Of a stretch of 64,000 nucleotides of DNA, positions 45,338-53,384 are shown in pieces. Both the position numbers and the translations under genes were made by a program. Location: the NCBI RefSeq assembly GCF_003364315.1, contig NZ_NXLS01000010.1, positions 1 to 64,000 of the forward strand, written 5' to 3'. Each line of letters opens with the position of its first letter. The stretch's first letter is position 1. Under the pieces are notes generated by a model that was given only the letters and a program-made list of their open reading frames with translations, searched no databases and was not told the DNA's origin. The stretch is from Helicobacter ganmani (GTDB lineage Bacteria; Campylobacterota; Campylobacteria; Campylobacterales; Helicobacteraceae).

Positions 45338-46519
45338 ATGATTTCTATGCTTGAAAGTCTAAAAAAATTTTTAAAAGTTTATCCATTACCAATTTTTGTG
45401 CTATTGCTTAGCTTTGTAATTTATTATTCTGCTTTTGAAATCATACGCAAAAAAGAAATTACTCCTATTGCTGCAGAAACGGAAGCGGATTCTATGCTTA
45501 GCAAAGAAAATAAAATCGCAACAAATATTGCAGAATCACCAACAAAACCTTTCATAGAATCCAATCCAACACAATCACAACAAGAGGTGCAGACAACAGA
45601 AAATTTATCCGCACAAGAGGTGCAAAATCAGCCAATACAGCCACCAAAAACTTATCTCTCTACAAATGTCAAATCTTTAAATATTCGTCAAGAGCCAAGC
45701 ACAACTGCAGCTATTGCTGGCAAGCTCACACCAACAGAACAAGTGATTCTTTTGGAAGAGAAAGGTGATTGGATTCTTATTGCAGACGCAGGAGATGAAA
45801 AGCCGCTAGGTTGGATTATGAAAAAATTTAGCTATGAAATTACATTTCCAATTCAAGTTCTTTCACAAGAACAAAATATAGAATTGCCAAAATCTCTTGT
45901 CGCACCTGTTTCTACGACAGCTAACAAAATCTATGTTACCTCTAATGTGCGTTCTTTGAATATTCGTCAAGAGCCAAATGCAACCTCCGCTGTTATTGGC
46001 AAACTAACACCCTCCCATAAAGTAATCCTCTTAGAACAACGTGGGGAATGGATTATGATTGGAACATCTGAAGAGGGTAAAGTATTAGGCTGGATTCTCA
46101 AAAGCTATACACAAGAGATTCCAAAAGAAATTATGATTTCAGATACTAAACCCGCTAATGTAATAAATACGGAATCCAACCCAATTCCTGCTATGCCAAG
46201 CACACTTGTCCCAACACAAAATAACGCGCCCTTACAACAGACAATAACAAATGCTGCGAATGCGGAAATCCCAAATGTTCAAAATGCAAATACTCCGATT
46301 CAAAACACACAGGACACACCCATTTACACTTCCAAAGTTCCGAGCTTAAATATCCGCGAATTACCCTCCACAGACACGCCTATAATTGGGAAATTGACAC
46401 CCAATGATTCTGTTATTATCGTAGAAACACAAGATGCTTGGGTAAGAATCTTAGATGCTAATACACCTTCTATCAAAAATGGTTGGGTTGTTCGTCGCTC
46501 TCTTGTTACAAGACAATAG
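45338..46519 (+). CDS. membrane-anchored protein with three bacterial SH3 domains
   Basis: A 393-residue protein. An N-terminal anchor (PLPIFVLLLSFVIYYSAF, about 16-34) is followed by three SH3b repeats at about 103-172, 205-270 and 328-390. Each starts with SLNIR(Q/E)xP and contains IGKLTP and a GW(I/V) end. Linkers of 30-60 residues rich in Gln, Thr, Pro and Asn separate them. SH3b domains bind peptidoglycan; there is no catalytic domain, so the protein may tether or sense the wall. aroE follows 41 bases on. Confidence 0.8.
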   Translation: MISMLESLKKFLKVYPLPIFVLLLSFVIYYSAFEIIRKKEITPIAAETEADSMLSKENKIATNIAESPTKPFIESNPTQSQQEVQTTENLSAQEVQNQPIQPPKTYLSTNVKSLNIRQEPSTTAAIAGKLTPTEQVILLEEKGDWILIADAGDEKPLGWIMKKFSYEITFPIQVLSQEQNIELPKSLVAPVSTTANKIYVTSNVRSLNIRQEPNATSAVIGKLTPSHKVILLEQRGEWIMIGTSEEGKVLGWILKSYTQEIPKEIMISDTKPANVINTESNPIPAMPSTLVPTQNNAPLQQTITNAANAEIPNVQNANTPIQNTQDTPIYTSKVPSLNIRELPSTDTPIIGKLTPNDSVIIVETQDAWVRILDANTPSIKNGWVVRRSLVTRQ

Positions 46520-46560
46520 CTTCAACCTCAAAACGCGACTTTCAAAAGTAAAGGAATCCT

Positions 46561-47349
46561 ATGCAGTTTGCAGTAATTGGCAATCCGATTCATCATTCCC
46601 TCTCTCCTATTTTGCACAATTCTGCTTTCAAATCTTTGGGAGTCGTCGGCTTTTATAGTCGCTATTTATTAGAGAATCCCGAAAATTTTTCTAGCCTTAA
46701 AAATCTGCATTTAACAGGTGCAAATATTACCGTGCCTTTCAAAGAGATTGCATTTAAATCCTGCAATGAAGTCTTTGGAATCGCACAGGAAATTGGTGCA
46801 GTCAATACCCTTGTGTTTGAAAAAGAAAAAATACTAGGTTACAATACAGACGCTTTAGGATTTTATCAATGTATAGAATCCCTAAACCCAAAAAATACTT
46901 TAATTATTGGGGCAGGTGGCTCTGCAAAAGCTCTTGCTTGTATCTTAAAAGCAAAAGGCATCTCTACAACAATTCTCAACCGCTCGCAAAGCCGTTTAGA
47001 GAGCTTTATTGCATTGGGATTCCACACCGCAACTTTTGAAAACTTCACTCCAAAAGAATGTTTTGACCTCATCATCAACACTACTCCTGCGGGATTAACA
47101 AACGATTCTCTCCCCTTAGATTCTACGCTTCTTGCTCCACTATTAGATTCTACCAAGTTTGCTTTTGATTTGGTTTATGGGAGAGAAACACCCTTTCTAA
47201 CGCTTGCAAAGAGTTTAAATATCCCCCATAGCGATGGCAAACAAATGCTGATTAATCAAGCGATTTTAGCATTTGAAATCTTTATGGAATCGCAAAAGAT
47301 TCCAATAAACAAAACAATTTTGCGCCAGAGTATGCAAACTGCACTTTAA
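46561..47349 (+). CDS. aroE: shikimate dehydrogenase
   Basis: A 262-residue AroE: GNPIHHSLSPILHN for shikimate binding, the catalytic lysine in NITVPFKE, GAVNTLV, the nucleotide site IIGAGGSAKALA and the NTTPAGL motif. NADPH-dependent reduction of 3-dehydroshikimate. Confidence 0.95.
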   Translation: MQFAVIGNPIHHSLSPILHNSAFKSLGVVGFYSRYLLENPENFSSLKNLHLTGANITVPFKEIAFKSCNEVFGIAQEIGAVNTLVFEKEKILGYNTDALGFYQCIESLNPKNTLIIGAGGSAKALACILKAKGISTTILNRSQSRLESFIALGFHTATFENFTPKECFDLIINTTPAGLTNDSLPLDSTLLAPLLDSTKFAFDLVYGRETPFLTLAKSLNIPHSDGKQMLINQAILAFEIFMESQKIPINKTILRQSMQTAL

Positions 47350-47388
47350 TATGCTACAATAGCTCCATTCTAATTTAAAGGCAACCCT

Positions 47389-47949
47389 ATGCACACCATT
47401 ATCACTTCGCGACATTTTGAACTAACAGATTCTATTAAAGATTATATTTATCATTTAACCGAGAGTTTGGGAAAATATAATTTAGACATCTTGAGTGTCC
47501 GTGTCGTTATTTCCTATCAAGAAAAAAAGGGGCACAAAAAGGGCGAGAAAAAGAAAAAATGTCTTTTCAATATTGATTTGACGCTTTCTTTAGCTCACGC
47601 TAACACCGTAGTGATTAATCAAAATGACAAAGACCTTTATGCTGCGGCAGACCTTGCTATCTCGCGTATGCACAAAATCTTGCGTCGTTATCACGATAAA
47701 ATCCATCACAAGCAAGCAATCCCAAGCGAAACTATTGTGGCAAATCAAATCTTACGCGATGAAGCAAGCGCACACAAGGGTGAGGACGAAATCGTGCCGA
47801 TGGATTTAGATTTGCACAAGCCTTTGGATATTGAAGACGCGCTAGAGCGTCTTAAAAGTAGCTCGCAACAATTCTTTGTCTTTAACGACAAAGATTCCAA
47901 AATGCGTGTCATTTATAAACGAACTGATGGCAAATACGGGCTATACTAA
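47389..47949 (+). CDS. hpf: long-form ribosome hibernation promoting factor
   Basis: A 186-residue protein. Residues 1-105 form the ribosome-binding domain (HTIITSRHFELTDSIKDYI; DLYAAADLAISRMHKIL). A linker leads to the C-terminal dimerisation motif (FFVFNDKDSKMRVIYKRTDG). The long form alone joins two 70S ribosomes into inactive 100S particles. The last 23 bases overlap the start of cca. Confidence 0.9.
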   Translation: MHTIITSRHFELTDSIKDYIYHLTESLGKYNLDILSVRVVISYQEKKGHKKGEKKKKCLFNIDLTLSLAHANTVVINQNDKDLYAAADLAISRMHKILRRYHDKIHHKQAIPSETIVANQILRDEASAHKGEDEIVPMDLDLHKPLDIEDALERLKSSSQQFFVFNDKDSKMRVIYKRTDGKYGLY

Positions 47950-49219
47950 ACAAATCTGTCTCGTAGGCGGTGCAGTGCGCGACAAACTCCTATGCCTACC
48001 CATCAAAGATAGGGATTATGTCGCGGTAGGTTATAGCGAAAAAGACTTTAGCCATTTATCACGCGTGGGTAAAAGCTTCCCTGTTTTTTTGCGTCAAGAT
48101 GGCTCGCAAATCGCCTTAGCACGCAGAGAAAAGAAAGTTTCCGCAGGTTATAATGGATTTTGCGTGCAAACAAAGCAAGTCTCGCTACAAGAGGACTTGA
48201 AGCGGCGCGACTTGACAATTAACTCTATTGCTCTAGATGAAGCAAAGGGCGAATATTACGACCCCTTTAATGGAATCCAAGATTTAAAAAACAAGATTTT
48301 GCGCCACACTTCCGAATCTTTTTGTGAAGACCCTTTACGTGTGCTTAGAATCGCAAGATTTCGCGCACGCTTTGGAATCTGTTGGAAAATCCACCCCAGC
48401 ACAAAAGTGCTAATTTATCAAATGCGCAAAGAACTAGAATCGCTTGAGCCAAACCGCGTTTATCGCGAAGTAGAATCCGCAATGCAAGCCCCCAATACTT
48501 CTTTGTTTTTTGAAACACTTTTTGAACTAGGAGTTTTGGATATTATTTTTCCACATCTCTATGCGCTCACCACCTTAAAAGAGGGCAATTTACACCATTT
48601 AGAAGCCTCCGTGTTTGCACACACAATGGAAGTTTTAAAAATCACCGAATCGCTAGCAAAAACCCTCCAAGCAACACAACAAATTTCAAACAAACAACTT
48701 TTAATTTTGAAATTCGCCGCTTTATATCACGATATTGCCAAACCTTATTGTTATCGCCATTTTGGCAATTCTAGCGGACACGATAAGCAAGAATATATTT
48801 TGCCTGCTCTTGATATTTTTATTCCAAAATCTATCCAAAAACCGATGTTGCAACTCATCAAAAACCATACCAAAATTTACAAACTAGACGAAATGCGTCC
48901 CTCTAAAATAATAGAGTTTTTTGATTCTTTTTGCAGAGACAAATCCTTGTTAAACCTGCAAATTGCCTTGCTCTTCGCTGACAGAAAAGGGCGCATTGAT
49001 TTGCAAGATTCCACAACCCAAAGCAAAGATTCTCCTTACGATTCTCTTTCCAATCAAGCTTTTAGACAACGCATACTTCAAACTTTTAATGCACTCAATG
49101 CTTATTCTCCCAAGCTCTGGCTAGAATCCCAAAAGAACCTCCCCAACGCACAAGCTATTAAAGCGCATATTTTGCAAGAAAAAATCAAGATTTTAGATTC
49201 TGTTTTTTATCAAGTCTAG
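47927..49219 (+). CDS. cca: CCA tRNA nucleotidyltransferase
   Basis: A 430-residue class II enzyme: LVGGAVRDKLL and the DRDYVAVG metal site, the RRDLTINSIALDE motif, the basic helical body, and an HD phosphohydrolase motif (ALYHDIAKPY) as in bacterial CCA proteins. It adds or repairs the 3' CCA of tRNAs. ATG 47927 starts the conserved part and lies inside the hpf end; upstream non-ATG starts are less likely. Confidence 0.92.
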   Translation: MANTGYTKQICLVGGAVRDKLLCLPIKDRDYVAVGYSEKDFSHLSRVGKSFPVFLRQDGSQIALARREKKVSAGYNGFCVQTKQVSLQEDLKRRDLTINSIALDEAKGEYYDPFNGIQDLKNKILRHTSESFCEDPLRVLRIARFRARFGICWKIHPSTKVLIYQMRKELESLEPNRVYREVESAMQAPNTSLFFETLFELGVLDIIFPHLYALTTLKEGNLHHLEASVFAHTMEVLKITESLAKTLQATQQISNKQLLILKFAALYHDIAKPYCYRHFGNSSGHDKQEYILPALDIFIPKSIQKPMLQLIKNHTKIYKLDEMRPSKIIEFFDSFCRDKSLLNLQIALLFADRKGRIDLQDSTTQSKDSPYDSLSNQAFRQRILQTFNALNAYSPKLWLESQKNLPNAQAIKAHILQEKIKILDSVFYQV

Positions 49220-49422
49220 TTTCAAATTCTCATATTTGTGATAATGTGTTGCGCACAACTTGCGTAGCAGTTTGCCTATGCGCAGTCATTGCAATGACAA
49301 GGCGGTTTGCTTTTGTCTTTGTGAGAAAATTTTCGTGGTGTGCGAAACACTCACCCACGAAGTGAAAATCCATACAAAATACGCAACAATTGGATAAAAA
49401 CTTAAGTTACAAAATCTAACTT

Positions 49423-49854
49423 TTACTTATTTGTCAAGATTTTAATTTTTTCCAAACATTTATTTCGCAAACGATATAAAGTAGCAATCTCCATACACAT
49501 TAGTCCAAATATCACAGAATGCATTGAAAATGTTGCTCGTTTATAAACCGGAAATTCTATACACAAAGAGAAAAAGATTACGACAAAAGATATAAGGGCT
49601 ATATAGAAAAATTTTCTTCCCCTGTATTTGCGGTAAATTCCATAATGAAAAATGCTATAAATTAGCACGACAGGAATACTATAAAACATCAACAAAGTAT
49701 AATGTGCTCTAGGTCCAACGCCAGAGTAGCTATAATCATACACTTTAGAAGCGTATTCCAAAGCACGCAATCCCATAAGGAAATTTCCAGATACTAAAAG
49801 CAAAAAAATGCAAAACAAAAAAACTTCCAATAAAATAGGCAAGAAAATCCTCAT
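49423..49854 (-). CDS. four-span membrane protein, unknown
   Basis: A 143-residue hydrophobic protein with four likely spans (FLPILLEVFLFCIFLLLVSG; YTLLMFYSIPVVLIYSIF; FFYIALISFVVIFFSLCI; SVIFGLMCMEIATLY) and a basic C-terminus. ATG 49854 is chosen over a TTG two codons upstream. It follows argB by six bases, so it belongs to the same transcript; no functional link is evident. Confidence 0.65.
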   Translation of the reverse strand: MRIFLPILLEVFLFCIFLLLVSGNFLMGLRALEYASKVYDYSYSGVGPRAHYTLLMFYSIPVVLIYSIFHYGIYRKYRGRKFFYIALISFVVIFFSLCIEFPVYKRATFSMHSVIFGLMCMEIATLYRLRNKCLEKIKILTNK

Positions 49855-49860
49855 TAGCAA

Positions 49861-50715
49861 TTATTCTGCTGTAAATTCTGTCCCAATTCCCGCACTTGTG
49901 AAAAGCTCCAAAAGCAAAGAATGCGGAATCCGTCCGTCAATAATATGAGCTTTCCCTACCCCATTTTTAACACAATCCAAACACGCCTCTACTTTTGGAA
50001 TCATTCCACCACAAATCGTGCCATCGCGGTAGAGATTCTCGGTTTGAGCAATATTCAAGGATTCTATAATCTCGCCATTTTTATCCAATACACCTTTGGT
50101 GTCGGTTAAAAAAATTGCGCGCTTTGCTCCTGTGGCAATCGCAATCGCGCTTGCAGCAGAATCTGCATTGATGTTAAACCCCGGGTGTCCTGCTTCTTCT
50201 CCACAAGCAATCGGTGCAATCACCGGAACGAGATTTTGAGCAAGCAGATTGTCAATCACTTCACCGCGCGTTTCAATGATTTCACCTGTATAGCCATACC
50301 TGCCATTTTCCTTTGGCTTTGCTTGGAACAAAGAAGCGTCTTTGCCACTTAAACCTAGAGCATTCACCCCGTGAAAATTCAAAAAGGCTGTAATTTCTTT
50401 ATTAATCTCCCCGCTAAGCACCATTTCTACGATTTTTAGTGCGTCAATACTCGTAACTCGCAATCCATCTACAAATTCACTTTGAATCTTAAGTGCGTTT
50501 AATAGCTCATTAATGCGCTTCCCACCGCCATGCACGATGATGGGCTTGATTCCCAACATATAAAGCATTACAATATCAATTGCGAATTGCTCCTTTAGAT
50601 TCGGATTGATTTGCGCCGCACCTCCATATTTAATCACGATTTTAGAACCACGAAAAAACCGAATATAAGGTAGCGAATCCAAAAGAATAGAAACAATTTT
50701 AGAATAATTACGCAT
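49861..50715 (-). CDS. argB: acetylglutamate kinase
   Basis: A 284-residue amino-acid kinase: KYGGAAQINPNLKE, VHGGGKRINELL, GLSGKDASL and NADSAASAIA. It phosphorylates N-acetylglutamate in arginine synthesis, two steps before ArgD. Its presence, with argD, sets this genome apart from H. pylori. Confidence 0.95.
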   Translation of the reverse strand: MRNYSKIVSILLDSLPYIRFFRGSKIVIKYGGAAQINPNLKEQFAIDIVMLYMLGIKPIIVHGGGKRINELLNALKIQSEFVDGLRVTSIDALKIVEMVLSGEINKEITAFLNFHGVNALGLSGKDASLFQAKPKENGRYGYTGEIIETRGEVIDNLLAQNLVPVIAPIACGEEAGHPGFNINADSAASAIAIATGAKRAIFLTDTKGVLDKNGEIIESLNIAQTENLYRDGTICGGMIPKVEACLDCVKNGVGKAHIIDGRIPHSLLLELFTSAGIGTEFTAE

Positions 50716-50746
50716 TTTGCCTCTTTATATAGTAAAATAATGCGAA

Positions 50747-50752
50747 ATTATA
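50747..50752 (-). promoter_or_regulatory. -10 box of argB
   Basis: The reverse complement reads GGTTATAATTTCGC, about 32 bases before the start codon; the divergent gene begins at 50769. Confidence 0.6.
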
Positions 50753-50768
50753 ACCAAAAGGATTGCAA

Positions 50769-51716
50769 ATGCAAGAGAAAATTGTGTTTTTGGACGGACT
50801 AAGCTTGGGAGAACACGATTTGCAGGAAAAACTACTCAAAAAACTCCCAAATGTAGATTATACAGAGTATCCTACAACCACACCAGAACAGACATTAGAG
50901 AGGGCAAAAGGTGCTACAATCGTGCTTAGCAATAAAGTCGTATTAGATGCTCCTATTTTAAATGCTCTCAAAGAAACCTTGAAACTCATTTGCATTACTG
51001 CTACCGGAATGAATAATGTGGATTTGGAGGTGGCAAAAGAATGTGGAATCGCGGTAAAAAATGTCGCGGGCTATTCTACAAAAAGCGTGGCACAACACAC
51101 TTTAATGATGGCATTAGCATTAAGTGCAAAGTTGCCGCTTTATGATTTTTTCTGCAAAAGCGGTTACTACACTTCTAGCGCACTTTTTACGAATCTTGCC
51201 AAACCATTAGAACTACTTTACCGCAAAAAATGGGGAATTATAGGACTAGGAAACATAGGACAAGAAGTAGCGAAGCTAGCAACTGCCTTTGGTGCGGAAG
51301 TTTGCTATTATTCTACTAGCGGTAAAAATCTCAATGCAACTTATCCGCACAAGGATTTAAAGACGCTTCTACAAGAATGCTTTGTTGTCTCTATCCACGC
51401 GCCACTAAATGACAATACGAAAAATCTATTAAATAAAAATAATTTGCATCTTATGCAAAATGGCTCAATTCTAATCAATGTCGGACGAGGCGGAATCGTG
51501 AATGAAGAGGATTTGGCAGACGAGTTAAAAAAACGCGAGATTTATGCGGGATTTGATGTTTTTACAAAAGAACCCATACCGCAAAATCACCCTTTCTTAA
51601 ATGAAGAAATAGCTAATCAACTAGTTTTGACTCCTCATAATGCTTGGGGATATGAGGAAAGCAAATGCGTATTGATTGACGGGGTGATAAACAATATCAC
51701 GGAGTTTTTGAAATAA
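50769..51716 (+). CDS. D-isomer 2-hydroxyacid dehydrogenase
   Basis: A 315-residue dehydrogenase. The NAD site is GIIGLGNIGQEVAKLA; INVGRGGIVNEEDL and TPHNAWGYEE hold the catalytic arginine and histidine. Likely substrates are hydroxypyruvate, glyoxylate or another 2-ketoacid; it is not clearly SerA since no ACT domain follows. ATG 50769 is preferred to a TTG two codons upstream and follows AAAAGGATTGCAA. Confidence 0.9.
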   Translation: MQEKIVFLDGLSLGEHDLQEKLLKKLPNVDYTEYPTTTPEQTLERAKGATIVLSNKVVLDAPILNALKETLKLICITATGMNNVDLEVAKECGIAVKNVAGYSTKSVAQHTLMMALALSAKLPLYDFFCKSGYYTSSALFTNLAKPLELLYRKKWGIIGLGNIGQEVAKLATAFGAEVCYYSTSGKNLNATYPHKDLKTLLQECFVVSIHAPLNDNTKNLLNKNNLHLMQNGSILINVGRGGIVNEEDLADELKKREIYAGFDVFTKEPIPQNHPFLNEEIANQLVLTPHNAWGYEESKCVLIDGVINNITEFLK

Positions 51717-51752
51717 TTTAAATTTAATATAGAAAAATCATAAAAAAATTTT

Positions 51753-52202
51753 ATGGAAACTTTAGAATCTCTAGGACTAGTGGGATTGTTACTTGTCTGC
51801 TTTTTGGCAAGCAGTCTTTATCCGCTAGGCTCTGAAGTCTTTGTGTTGGGCTTCGTATCCTTAGGATATTCCGAATCTATCGTGTGGTGTGTCGCCACAT
51901 TCGGTAACACACTTGGTGCACTGACAACTTATGCGATTGGCTATTTTGGCAACGATTATTTACTCAACCGATACTTCAAAAACACGAGCCAAAAAATCCA
52001 TCGTTACCAAGACAAAATCCAAAAATACGGATTCTGCTTTGCATTTTTTAGTTTTTTGCCCTTTTTAGGCGATGTGTTTGCCCTCGCACTTGGCGTTTAT
52101 CAATATTCTTTTATCAAGGCGGTTTTCTTTATTGCACTTGGCAAAGGCTTGCGATATTTGGTGCTTTTGGGTGCATTTTCTTGGTGGCAAGCAGCAGGTT
52201 AA
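51753..52202 (+). CDS. YqaA-like (DedA/VTT superfamily) membrane protein
   Basis: A 149-residue protein with reentrant-type hydrophobic segments. Family signs are SSLYPLGSEVFVLGF near the start and FGNTLGALTTYAIGYFGNDY; the later FLPFLGDVFALALGVYQ matches the VTT core. DedA relatives move lipids across the membrane. It follows the dehydrogenase by 36 bases. Confidence 0.8.
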   Translation: METLESLGLVGLLLVCFLASSLYPLGSEVFVLGFVSLGYSESIVWCVATFGNTLGALTTYAIGYFGNDYLLNRYFKNTSQKIHRYQDKIQKYGFCFAFFSFLPFLGDVFALALGVYQYSFIKAVFFIALGKGLRYLVLLGAFSWWQAAG

Positions 52203-52293
52203 AACTTGCCATTGCGTCCTTGCAAGAAATGAGTTTTAGCAAGAGACGAAGCAATCTATAATCTTGCATACTTTAAGCTTTGCAATAAAATCT
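52203..52293. other. gene-free spacer
   Basis: No coding signal. Part of it (ACGAAGCAATCTATAATCTTG) resembles a decayed copy of the palindromic intergenic repeats. Confidence 0.4.
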
Positions 52294-52452
52294 TTAAACC
52301 CCCTTGCCCTCTTTAGAATCCTTTAGCAAGGTTTGTATTATAGAATCACTTTTAGAATCGGATTTAGTAAAAATGTTTTGAGGGATTCCATAAGCGTTAA
52401 AAGCTTGTTTATTTTTCAATTCTTGATTCTCTTTTTCTAGTTTGTCTCTTTT
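52294..52452 (-). pseudogene. remnant of a coiled-coil protein end
   Basis: A 52-codon frame without a start codon (KRDKLEKENQELKNKQ at its head, TLLKDSKEGKGV at its tail). It begins right after a stop and has strongly coding-like composition, so it looks like the C-terminal leftover of a longer gene. No family recognised. The stretch 52453-52568 shows nothing more. Confidence 0.35.
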
Positions 52453-52568
52453 CTATAAGACTTCAAAGAAAGTTTGGGTATTCGTTATAAATTACAGAGT
52501 CTTAAAATGAAGTGTAAAGGTTTTTTAATTTTTCTGTTTATTTGAGGTTGTTACGCAAGGGAACAAGT

Positions 52569-53375
52569 TTATTGCACTTCAATCCTGCCATTATGACGAC
52601 AAATTTTACCCTCTAGTTCATATTCAAACAAAACTGCCCCAAACTTCAAAAACGCTTCCTCAAAGAGTGGATTGCCTTTACAAAATTCTAACACCTCATC
52701 TTTTACCGCTATTGTTTGATTTGCAGAATCCTGCTTGCATTCCTCTTGGAATCCTAGCAATTCTACAAACTCATCTATATCCCAAATCACTTGCGCTTTG
52801 CCCTCTTGAGCCAAACTTTGAGTGCCTTGACTTTGCCCTATCTGATGAGGTGGTACGAAGATTTGTTTGCCAAGCTTTAGTGCATAATTCGCGCTTCGCA
52901 TTGACCCACTTTCTAAATCTGCTTGAGGGATAATCACATATTCTCCAAGACTAACGACCAATTTGTTGCGCTCCAAAAACGAAAAAGCGCGGGGAGAATA
53001 AGGAGAATCAAATGGACTTAAAATCAAAGCATCTCGGTAAATCTGCTGAATGATTTTTGCATTTGTGCGCGGATAGATAATGTCCAAAGAAGCAGGCGAA
53101 ACCATAATGGTATTGGGTAAGGCATATTTATGTGCAATAATATCTATGCCAAGCGCGCCTCCACTCACAATTACCGCGCCCTTATTTGTAAGCTTGCGCG
53201 CAAGAGTTTGGGTGAAATTTTGAGCATAAGGGTTGGGATTCCGCGTGCCGACAATAGTAATTTTACGTGAGTTTAATAATTCTAAATTGCCGCAGTAAAA
53301 AATCTGCTTTAAACCCAAATACGACAATTCAGTCGGAATTGTAGGCAGAATCGCAAAATCTTTTAAGGACTCCAA
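52569..53375 (-). CDS. dprA: DNA processing protein DprA
   Basis: A 268-residue DprA: Rossmann core with TIVGTRNPNPYAQ, VSGGALGIDIIAH, FLERNKLVVSL and ADLESGSMRSANYAL, then a short winged-helix-like end, as in H. pylori. It binds incoming single-stranded DNA and loads RecA during natural transformation. It is ten bases after the WD40 gene. Confidence 0.95.
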   Translation of the reverse strand: MESLKDFAILPTIPTELSYLGLKQIFYCGNLELLNSRKITIVGTRNPNPYAQNFTQTLARKLTNKGAVIVSGGALGIDIIAHKYALPNTIMVSPASLDIIYPRTNAKIIQQIYRDALILSPFDSPYSPRAFSFLERNKLVVSLGEYVIIPQADLESGSMRSANYALKLGKQIFVPPHQIGQSQGTQSLAQEGKAQVIWDIDEFVELLGFQEECKQDSANQTIAVKDEVLEFCKGNPLFEEAFLKFGAVLFEYELEGKICRHNGRIEVQ

Positions 53376-53384
53376 ACTATTTCT

